Assembly: GCA_905215645.1 (NCBI GenBank) | Contig: CAJMQS010000022.1 | Span: 1-37,502 of the forward strand | Source of the DNA: an uncultured bacterium | Lineage (GTDB): Bacteria > Bacillota > Negativicutes > Acidaminococcales > Acidaminococcaceae | Direction of reading: 5' to 3' | DNA: 37,502 nt | Shown here: piece after piece, positions 31,640 through 37,502 of the stretch | How positions within the stretch are numbered: the first letter of the stretch is position 1 | How the letters are laid out: each line of letters opens with the position of its first letter | Position numbers and translations under genes: made by a program | The notes under the pieces: model-generated | What the model saw: the letters and a program-made list of their open reading frames with translations, nothing else | What the model was told of the DNA's origin: nothing | Databases searched by the model: none

Positions 31640-32478
31640 CATTTGATCTCCCCTACATCCAAGCTGATGTCCAGGGCTTTTACGCTGTGGGTCAGGGCTC
31701 CGATGCTGATTACATCAACGCCGGCTGCCGCAGCGGCTGCCAAGTTGTGTTCATCGATGCCGCCGGAAGCTTCCACCACCGCTCGATGTGCGATCATCAC
31801 CACACATTCCTTCATGGTTTCCGGTGTCATATTGTCCAGCATGATCACATCGGCGCCCCCTTCCAGGGCTTCTTTGGCCTGGGCCAGGCTTTCCACTTCG
31901 ATCTCGATCTTGGTCATATGGCTGGCATAGGCTTTGGCCCGGGCCAGGGCTTCTTTCACGCCACCGGCCACGGCAATATGGTTGTCTTTGATCAGGATGG
32001 CATCATAGAGCCCCAGCCGGTGGTTGTGGCCGCCCCCGATGCGGACAGCATACTTTTCCAGGAGCCGCAGCCCCGGGGTGGTCTTCCGGGTGTCCACCAC
32101 CCGGGTACCGTAAGGTTTGGCCAGATCTGCCAGCTTTTTGGTCCGGGTAGCGATGCCGGAAAGGTGCTGGAGCAGGTTGAGGGCCAGCCGCTCTCCCATA
32201 AGCACGCTGCGGGCACAGCCGCTGACTTCGGCAATGAGAGTGCCCGGTTCCAACAGGTCCCCGTCTTTGGCCAGGGCTTTGAATTCCAAGCGGGGATCCA
32301 CTTTGGCAAAGACCTTCCGGGCCGCCTCCATCCCGCACAGGACCCCGGTATCCTTGGCATGGATGATGCCGCAGGTCACCGCTTCCGGAGGCAGCAGGGC
32401 CTCACTGGTCAGATCGCCGCTGCCGATGTCTTCTGCCAGCCATTCTTCCAGCTGTTTATCCAATGTTCCGCTGTACAT
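31639..32478 (-). CDS. nadC: Nicotinate-nucleotide pyrophosphorylase (carboxylating)
   Basis: A 279-residue quinolinate phosphoribosyltransferase, the third step of de novo NAD synthesis. It has LAEDIGSGDLTSEAL near the start, RSVLMGERLALNLLQHLSGIAT, the KTTPGLR signature (VVDTRKTTPGLRLLEKYAV), GGGHNHR, and the barrel strands DVIMLDNMTPE and VEASGGIDEHNL. The ATG at 32478 has AAGGAGG 9 bases upstream and matches the family start; a much longer frame running back into nadB is rejected. It overlaps the nadB stop by 23 bases. Confidence 0.97.
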   Translation of the reverse strand: MYSGTLDKQLEEWLAEDIGSGDLTSEALLPPEAVTCGIIHAKDTGVLCGMEAARKVFAKVDPRLEFKALAKDGDLLEPGTLIAEVSGCARSVLMGERLALNLLQHLSGIATRTKKLADLAKPYGTRVVDTRKTTPGLRLLEKYAVRIGGGHNHRLGLYDAILIKDNHIAVAGGVKEALARAKAYASHMTKIEIEVESLAQAKEALEGGADVIMLDNMTPETMKECVVMIAHRAVVEASGGIDEHNLAAAAAAGVDVISIGALTHSVKALDISLDVGEIK

Positions 32479-34075
32479 GGGATGCGCCTCCTTGAAGTTC
32501 TTCGATGCTGTGATGCTTCCAGCAGTCCCGAGGTTCCGGATAATCCAGACGATAGTGGGCGCCCCGGCTTTCTTCCCGCCGAAGGGCTGCCTGGGCAATG
32601 AGGCGGGAAACCAGGAGCTGGGACTTGATGTCCAACTGTGCGCTGGCAGAAGCCGCTGCCCCTTCATATTTTTTGCCGATGGCTGCCAGGGCTTCCAGGG
32701 CTTTTTCAATGGATTCCCGGTCCCGGGCAATGCCCAGCTGCCGGCTCATGATATCTTGGAGAGCCTGCCGGTCTGCCTCCAGGGTTCCTGGGGAAATCTC
32801 CCAGGGCTGGAGCCGAGACTGCCAATCGCTTTCTTCCGCAAAGGACTGGTCAGCCGGAAGATCCTTGCACAGGGCTTGGGCCGCCCTCCGTCCGAACACC
32901 AGTCCCTCCAAAAGAGAATTGCTGGCCAGCCGGTTGGCCCCCTGGAGCCCGGTGCAGGCCGCTTCTCCACAGGCGTACAACCGCTGGATACTGGTATGGC
33001 CCCAGGCATCGGTGCGGATGCCGCCCATCATGTAATGGGCAGCCGGCGCGATGGGGATCCGCTCTTTGCGCATGTCCACCCCATATTCCAGCAGGGTCCG
33101 GAAAATCATGGGGAATTTTTCCTCCACCCGGTCGATGACGGTGGCATCCAGCAGCACATGGTCACTGCCGCACGCCTTCATTTCCGTGGCAATGGCCCGG
33201 GCCACCACATCCCGGGGGGCCAGTTCCTTCATGGGATGGTATCCGGGCATGAACCGTTCTCCCCTCGTATTGTACAGAAGGGCTCCGGCACCCCGGACTG
33301 CCTCCGAAACCAAGAAGCTGGGATGGCCGGGGATGGCCAGGGCCGTAGGATGGAACTGGACGAACTCCATATCCATCAGCTCCGCCCCCGCCCGGTAGGC
33401 CAAGGCCAGACCGCTACCCACTGCCTCTTCCGGATTGGTGGTATGGGCAAAGAGACGGCCCACGCCGCCAGTAGCCAGGACCGTTCCCCGGGCCCGGATA
33501 TGGAGCATCTTTCCCTGATGGAGGGCCATAGCACCCCAGCAGATGCCATCCCGGACCAAAAGATCCGTCACATAGCAGTGTTCCAGGGTACGGATCCGTT
33601 TTTCCCGGCCGGCGATCGCCCGGAGGGCCCGAGAGACTTCCGCTCCGGTACTGTCGCCGTTGGCATGGACGATCCGGTTCCGGCTGTGACAGCCTTCCCT
33701 TCCCAGCGCCAAGGTCCCATCCGGGTTCCGGTCGAACTGCGCTCCGTGATGAAGCAGATCCAGCACCGCCTGGGGGCCTTCCGTCACTACGATCTTTGCC
33801 ATCTTTTCATCAGTCAGGCCGGCTCCGGCCACCAGGGTATCCTGGTAATGGAGGGACGGATCATCGTCCTTCCCCAGGGCTGCAGCAATGCCTCCCTGGG
33901 CCTTGGCGGTATTGCTGTCCTGGAGCTCATCCCGGACCGCCACCAGCACTTCCCGTCCGGCTTCCGCCAGGGACCAGGCTGTCTGGAGCCCAGCAGCCCC
34001 GGACCCGATCACCAGGATATCCGTTTCAATCACCGGCGCATCCGCCGTATCAAATTGCGTCCAATAGGTTTCCAT
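32456..34075 (-). CDS. nadB: L-aspartate oxidase
   Basis: A 539-residue FAD enzyme that oxidises aspartate to iminoaspartate for quinolinate synthesis. The FAD-binding GSGAAGLQTAWSLAEAG is at about 28-44. The succinate dehydrogenase-like active-site region has HPTAL (about 241) and the GGIRTDAWG motif (about 352-360). ACGEAACTGLQGANRLASNSLLEGLVFG binds FAD, and a C-terminal helical domain completes the usual length. The ribosome binding site is AAAGGAGG. It follows nadA after a 115-base gap with a hairpin and is translationally coupled to nadC. Confidence 0.97.
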   Translation of the reverse strand: METYWTQFDTADAPVIETDILVIGSGAAGLQTAWSLAEAGREVLVAVRDELQDSNTAKAQGGIAAALGKDDDPSLHYQDTLVAGAGLTDEKMAKIVVTEGPQAVLDLLHHGAQFDRNPDGTLALGREGCHSRNRIVHANGDSTGAEVSRALRAIAGREKRIRTLEHCYVTDLLVRDGICWGAMALHQGKMLHIRARGTVLATGGVGRLFAHTTNPEEAVGSGLALAYRAGAELMDMEFVQFHPTALAIPGHPSFLVSEAVRGAGALLYNTRGERFMPGYHPMKELAPRDVVARAIATEMKACGSDHVLLDATVIDRVEEKFPMIFRTLLEYGVDMRKERIPIAPAAHYMMGGIRTDAWGHTSIQRLYACGEAACTGLQGANRLASNSLLEGLVFGRRAAQALCKDLPADQSFAEESDWQSRLQPWEISPGTLEADRQALQDIMSRQLGIARDRESIEKALEALAAIGKKYEGAAASASAQLDIKSQLLVSRLIAQAALRREESRGAHYRLDYPEPRDCWKHHSIEELQGGASHVQRNIG

Positions 34076-34140
34076 GAGGAATCCTCCTTTTACAAGTGGC
34101 CGCCTGAGCAGCAGCCTGTTACAGGTCGTAGGGACAAGGG

Positions 34141-34165
34141 AAGGAACCCGATTGACGGGTTCCTT
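34141..34165 (-). terminator. Hairpin between nadA and nadB
   Basis: AAGGAACCCG (34141-34150) pairs perfectly with CGGGTTCCTT (34156-34165) around a 5-base loop, 26 bases past the nadA stop. The following minus-strand sequence (CCCTTGTCCC) is poor in T, so it may attenuate or protect RNA ends rather than terminate fully. Confidence 0.55.
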
Positions 34166-34190
34166 CGGCAGCTGATCGCTGACAGCTAGT

Positions 34191-35096
34191 TTACTTTACT
34201 TCCAGCATCCGCTCCAAGGCCGTCCGAGCTTTCACTCTGATTTCTTCCGGCACCACGATCCGGGGTTCCAAAATCTCCAGGGAACGCTTCACCAGTTCCA
34301 AGGTGGTCTTTTTCATATTGGGGCACAACAGATTGCCGCCGGCCATGAAGAACTTCTTGTGGGGACATCTCCATTCCAGCTGTGTCAGCACCCCGCATTC
34401 CGTGGCGATGATGAATTCTTCTTCCGGACTTTGTTCCGCATAGTGGATGATTCCCATGGTGCTGCCCACATAATCCGCCAGGGCCCGGACTTCCGGCCGG
34501 CATTCCGGGTGCATGAGCACTTTGGCCGCCGGATGTTCTTTTTTGGCCGCTTCCACTTCCTCCACGCTGAGCGCATGGTGGGTGGGACAGGCTCCCCGCC
34601 AGGGCAGGATGGTATGATGGGTCTTTTCCGCCGTAAAAGTGGCCAAGTTCTGATCCGGGACGAAAAGGATGGGCTGCTCTGCCGGCAGGCTTTCGATCAC
34701 TTTCACCGCATTGGAGGATGTGCAGCAGATTTCACTGAGGGCCTTGACGCTGGCTGGGGTATTCACGTAGGAAACCACTTTGTATTCCGGATGGTCTGCC
34801 AGAAAAGCCTTTACCCGCGCTTCCAAGGTATCGTCGAACATCCGGCAGCCCGCGTCGATGGCCGGCAGCAGGGTGATTTTCTCCGGGGAAAGGATGTTGG
34901 CTGTTTCCGCCATGAACCGGACCCCACAGAAAACGATCACATCTGCATCGGTCTGGGCAGCCTGCTGGGACAGGGCAAAAGAATCACCACAGAAATCGGC
35001 GATTTCCTGGATTTCCTCCGGCTGGTATACATGGGCCAGGATCACAGCATTCCGTTCTTTTTTCAAACGGGTGATGGCATCGAACAAGTCTTCCAT
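34191..35096 (-). CDS. nadA: Quinolinate synthase
   Basis: A 301-residue [4Fe-4S] enzyme condensing iminoaspartate with dihydroxyacetone phosphate. Family motifs are ILAHVYQPEEIQEIADFCGDS, VIVFCGVRFMAETANIL, SYVNTPASVKALSEICCTSSNA (first cluster cysteine), MHPECRPEV, and ATECGVLTQL plus CPNMKKTTL (remaining cysteines). Residues HPE and SS for substrate binding are present. It has AAAGGAG before the ATG and its own promoter. It makes a substrate link to glycolysis, using the triose phosphate handled by the neighbouring PGK-TIM fusion. Confidence 0.97.
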   Translation of the reverse strand: MEDLFDAITRLKKERNAVILAHVYQPEEIQEIADFCGDSFALSQQAAQTDADVIVFCGVRFMAETANILSPEKITLLPAIDAGCRMFDDTLEARVKAFLADHPEYKVVSYVNTPASVKALSEICCTSSNAVKVIESLPAEQPILFVPDQNLATFTAEKTHHTILPWRGACPTHHALSVEEVEAAKKEHPAAKVLMHPECRPEVRALADYVGSTMGIIHYAEQSPEEEFIIATECGVLTQLEWRCPHKKFFMAGGNLLCPNMKKTTLELVKRSLEILEPRIVVPEEIRVKARTALERMLEVK

Positions 35097-35161
35097 GGGT
35101 CAGGTCTCCTTTGAGTGACGGAGGATGCCGCAGCAAGGCACCGCTCCGAAGTATTGGGTAC

Positions 35162-35190
35162 ATTATACACGATTTTTCCTTTATTGTCAT
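35162..35190 (-). promoter_or_regulatory. Promoter of nadA
   Basis: On the minus strand ATGACA (35185-35190) and a perfect TATAAT (35162-35167) are 17 bases apart, upstream of nadA. Confidence 0.7.
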
Positions 35191-35205
35191 GTCAACGGAT
35201 GTCAA
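35185..35205 (-). promoter_or_regulatory. Candidate NAD-responsive operator at the nadA promoter
   Basis: TTGACAT occurs twice on the minus strand (35189-35195 and 35199-35205) at 10-base spacing, and a third GACA overlaps the -35. Repeated or inverted TGACA/TGTCA elements are what one would look for as a NiaR-type site in Firmicute nad operons. No niaR gene is in the window. Confidence 0.35.
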
Positions 35206-35272
35206 TAGATAATGCAATGAGTCCATTGTAGCTGTTTTCCGGAGAAAGTGCAAGAAGGTCGCGACCACCCAT

Positions 35273-35302
35273 AAAAAAATGCTCCCCCGAAGGGAGCATT
35301 TT
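35273..35302 (-). terminator. Rho-independent terminator after glmS
   Basis: AAAATGCTCCC (35276-35286) pairs perfectly with GGGAGCATTTT (35292-35302), loop of 5. A run of seven T follows on the minus strand (35273-35279). It lies 13 bases past the glmS stop. Confidence 0.9.
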
Positions 35303-35314
35303 ATCCTTATGAAT

Positions 35315-37144
35315 TTATTCCACTGTCACGCTCTTGGCCAGGTTCCGAGGTTTATCCACGTCGCAGCCTCTGGCCAGGGCCGCATAATAGGCCAGCAGCT
35401 GCAGAGGGATGACGGCCAGGATGGGAGCAAGGTCTTCATCGGCTTTGGGGATGATGATCACGTTATTGGCGTGTTTGGCCAGTTCCGTATCCCCTTCCAT
35501 ACCGATGCCGATCACGATGGCACCCCGGGTCTTCACTTCCTGGAGGTTGCTGATGGTCTTGTCATAGATATTGGACTGGGTGGCCAGGACGATCACCGGC
35601 ACCCCTTCCGTGATAAGGGCCAGGGTCCCATGCTTCAGTTCCCCAGCGGCATAGGCTTCCGCATGGATATAGGAGATTTCCTTCAGCTTCAGAGCCCCTT
35701 CCAGGGCCACGGCGTAATCCAGGCTCCGGCCCAGGAAGAAAGCGTCTTCCCGGTTGGCATAATTGGTGGCGTAGACTTTGATTTGGTCTACATGGTCCAG
35801 GATCTCATGCATCTGTTCCGGCACCGCCAGGACGCTCTGGATCAGTTCATGGAGCCGTTCGTCGCTGAGTTTGCCTCTGATATGGGAAACATACATGCTC
35901 AGCAGCAGCATGACGATGAGCTGAGTGGTGTAGGCTTTGGTGGATGCCACGGCAATTTCCGGTCCCGCATAGGTGTAGACCACCTGGTCGGCTTCCCGGG
36001 CAATGGAAGAACCCACCACATTGGTCACGGCCATGGTCTTAGCTCCCCGGCGCTTGGCTTCTTTCAGGGCTTCCAAGGTATCGCTGGTTTCCCCGGACTG
36101 GCTGATGACGATGCACAGGCAGCTTTCGTCCACAATGGGGTTCCGGTAGCGGAATTCTGAAGCGATGTCCACTTCCACCGGGATCCGGGCCATCTTCTCG
36201 ATATAATATTTCCCCACGATCCCCGCATGGTATGCAGTGCCGCAGGCCACGATGAAAATCTTCTTGATGTCCTTCAGGGTTTCAGCAGTCCAGTTCAGTT
36301 CGCTGAACACCACTTTGTCGCTGTCCTTATCCACCCGGCCCCGGAGGGTATCCCGGACGGCTTTGGGCTGTTCGTAGATTTCCTTCAGCATGAAATGTTC
36401 GAAGCCGCCTTTTTCAGCCGCTTCTGCATTCCAGGTCACCCGAAAGACTTTTTTGTCGATTTTCTTCCCTTCCAGATCTTTGACGATGACCCGGTCCGGT
36501 TCCACAATGGCCATCTCTCCATCGCTGAGGATATAAGTATCCCGGGTCTTGCTGATGATAGCCGGGATATCGGAGGCGATATAGTTTTCTCCCTTGCCCA
36601 GGCCGATGACCAGCGGGTTGTTCTTCTTGGCGCAGATCAGCTTGCTGGGATCTTTGGCACAGAGGAACACCAGGGAATAGGACCCTTTGATGGTGTGGAG
36701 CACCTTCCGGACGGTGCTTTCAAAATCCCCGTCCCACAGATCTGCCATGAGATGGGCTACGATTTCCGTATCGGTTTCGGAACGGAAGTGATGGCCTTTC
36801 TTCAGCAGGGCCTGCTTCAGGGGCATATAATTTTCGATGATGCCGTTGTGGACGACGGCAAACTGGCCGCTTTCATCCGTATGGGGATGGGCGTTGATGT
36901 CGCTGGGTTTCCCGTGGGTAGCCCAGCGGGTATGGCCGATGCCCACCGTACCTGCCGGTTCATGGCCTACGATTTTCTGCCGCAGGGCATCCAGCCGGCC
37001 CACGCATTTTTCAACATCGATCTTGCCATTGTTGTAAACGGCGATGCCGGCAGAGTCATACCCTCTGTATTCCAGTTTGCTCAGGCCTTCCATCAAAAAA
37101 GGAGTTGCCTGATGGCGTCCGATATATCCTACGATTCCGCACAT
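35315..37144 (-). CDS. glmS: Glutamine-fructose-6-phosphate aminotransferase (isomerizing)
   Basis: A 609-residue enzyme making glucosamine-6-phosphate for peptidoglycan and other amino sugars. The N-terminal glutaminase domain starts MCGIVGYIG with the nucleophilic Cys2, and has YRGYDSAG, GHTRWATHG and NGIIENY. Two SIS sugar-isomerase domains follow (ACGTAYHAG about 300, ISQSGETSDT about 346-355, GRSLDYAVALEGALKLKEIS about 460). The C-terminus KPRNLAKSVTVE is the conserved tail that closes the active site. Length is standard. A GGAGGG ribosome binding site lies 7 bases before the ATG. Expression should be feedback-controlled by the ribozyme in its 5' UTR. Confidence 0.98.
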   Translation of the reverse strand: MCGIVGYIGRHQATPFLMEGLSKLEYRGYDSAGIAVYNNGKIDVEKCVGRLDALRQKIVGHEPAGTVGIGHTRWATHGKPSDINAHPHTDESGQFAVVHNGIIENYMPLKQALLKKGHHFRSETDTEIVAHLMADLWDGDFESTVRKVLHTIKGSYSLVFLCAKDPSKLICAKKNNPLVIGLGKGENYIASDIPAIISKTRDTYILSDGEMAIVEPDRVIVKDLEGKKIDKKVFRVTWNAEAAEKGGFEHFMLKEIYEQPKAVRDTLRGRVDKDSDKVVFSELNWTAETLKDIKKIFIVACGTAYHAGIVGKYYIEKMARIPVEVDIASEFRYRNPIVDESCLCIVISQSGETSDTLEALKEAKRRGAKTMAVTNVVGSSIAREADQVVYTYAGPEIAVASTKAYTTQLIVMLLLSMYVSHIRGKLSDERLHELIQSVLAVPEQMHEILDHVDQIKVYATNYANREDAFFLGRSLDYAVALEGALKLKEISYIHAEAYAAGELKHGTLALITEGVPVIVLATQSNIYDKTISNLQEVKTRGAIVIGIGMEGDTELAKHANNVIIIPKADEDLAPILAVIPLQLLAYYAALARGCDVDKPRNLAKSVTVE

Positions 37145-37177
37145 AGTTGTGCCCTCCTGCGATTCTTTGTAGTTACC

Positions 37178-37319
37178 GTCTGCCGCGGTCCCTTCTGTAT
37201 GCCTCCGTTGCCGGAGGGATTTGTAGGACAGCTTACGGTCTGCAGCTTACCGAGAGGCATCCGCTGACGACTCGATGGACCTCTTCCTCGTCGGCCAGGC
37301 CATGCCTGGCACCTGCGCT
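37178..37319 (-). ncRNA. glmS ribozyme (glucosamine-6-phosphate-activated)
   Basis: The 5' UTR, read on the minus strand, contains the conserved core in order: AGCGC at 37315-37319 (self-cleavage expected between A37319 and G37318), a P2 hairpin TGCCAGGC...GCCTGGC, then GACGAGGAAGAGG, ATCGA, GCGGATGCCTC, TCGG, GCAGA and CCGTAAG. These blocks and their spacing match the Bacillus glmS ribozyme closely. A P4-like hairpin, CCTCCGGCAACGGAGG, and a GTCC/GGGAC pairing follow. Binding of glucosamine-6-phosphate triggers cleavage and destabilises the glmS message. Confidence 0.93.
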
Positions 37320-37414
37320 CAAAGATTTGCAGAAATCCCCTGGTCCGTTCCCCCTCAAAAACAGACGGCCCTCCAGTCCGGTATGCCCGGAGAGCATGTT
37401 TCTGCAGATACTTT

Positions 37415-37443
37415 ATCATACTATGTTTTGGACATGGGGTCAA
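37415..37443 (-). promoter_or_regulatory. Sigma-70 type promoter of glmS
   Basis: TTGACC (37438-37443) and TATGAT (37415-37420) on the minus strand are exactly 17 bases apart. Transcription would begin near 37408, giving a 5' UTR of about 265 bases with some 90 bases before the ribozyme cleavage site. Confidence 0.8.
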
Positions 37444-37467
37444 CTGGGAAGGGGGTGTTGCACGTTA

Positions 37468-37502
37468 ATGGTCTATGAAGTCATCAGCATTCCCTTCTAC
37501 CA
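37468..37502 (+). CDS. Possible start of a plus-strand gene cut by the window edge
   Basis: An ATG at 37468 opens a frame reading MVYEVISIPFY to the edge. A GGGGGTG lies about 9 bases upstream. Only 11 codons are visible, and every other gene here is on the minus strand, so this is a weak call. Confidence 0.2.
   Translation, partial: MVYEVISIPFY

Noticed and set aside
27431..31646. Very long plus-strand open frames (about 750 codons each) opposite the pgk-tpi, gap and cggR genes
   Set aside because: They are antisense shadows of highly biased GC-rich codons. The minus-strand products are unmistakable enzymes, and the plus-strand translations have no domains or ribosome binding sites.
32479..32730. 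84-residue N-terminal extension of NadC inside nadB
   Set aside because: The extension is a shadow of nadB codons. The family start and an AAGGAGG site are at 32478.
37275..37478. A 67-codon plus-strand frame over the glmS leader
   Set aside because: It is antisense to the ribozyme and promoter and has no protein features.

Overview
The window looks like chromosomal DNA of a low-to-moderate GC Firmicute. My best guess is a member of the Negativicutes near Acidaminococcus. The grounds are the Firmicute gene order secG-esterase-rnr-smpB, the cggR-gap-pgk/tpi-gpmI-eno glycolytic block, a glmS ribozyme in front of glmS, and strong AGGAGG-type ribosome binding sites. The genus is inference. All 31 protein genes I accept lie on the minus strand, so the text below follows transcription from high to low coordinates when it says downstream.

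Layout from the left edge. Positions 1-3000 are visibly AT-rich and look like an acquired defence patch: a short Abi/DRT-like reverse transcriptase, then a two-gene pair of an ABC-type ATPase and a small predicted PD-(D/E)XK nuclease. The 565-base gap between them holds an orphan sequence resembling a type I-C CRISPR repeat, a perfect 11-bp inverted repeat, and one copy of an approximately 79-bp dispersed repeat whose second copy lies past the pair. A TPR-like gene, a WbaP/WcaJ-type sugar-phosphate transferase and a decayed second copy of the TPR-like gene's 3' end follow.

Positions 6524-15334 are a complete type I-C CRISPR-Cas locus: cas3-cas5c-cas8c-cas7-cas4-cas1-cas2, a leader of about 120 bases, and 18 repeats with 17 spacers. 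The cas genes are coupled by 1-4 base overlaps or gaps except after cas3. The two leader-distal repeats are degenerating.

Positions 15502-19887 are the core RNA-quality-control/secretion cluster (secG, carboxylesterase, hotdog thioesterase, rnr, smpB). Then come a Gfo/Idh/MocA oxidoreductase, a two-component system, a small alarmone synthetase and an HD-domain protein.

Positions 24465-31600 are lower glycolysis under a CggR-type regulator. Phosphoglycerate kinase and triosephosphate isomerase are a single fused 641-residue protein, and the GAPDH has lost residues that normally enforce NAD specificity. Positions 31609-35205 are de novo NAD synthesis (nadA, then nadB-nadC). The right end is glmS with its own promoter and a 5' UTR carrying a glmS ribozyme.

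Points most worth a second look: the orphan CRISPR-like repeat beside the reverse transcriptase, the ATPase-nuclease pair bracketed by direct repeats, the PGK-TIM fusion, and the coenzyme-site substitutions in GAPDH.
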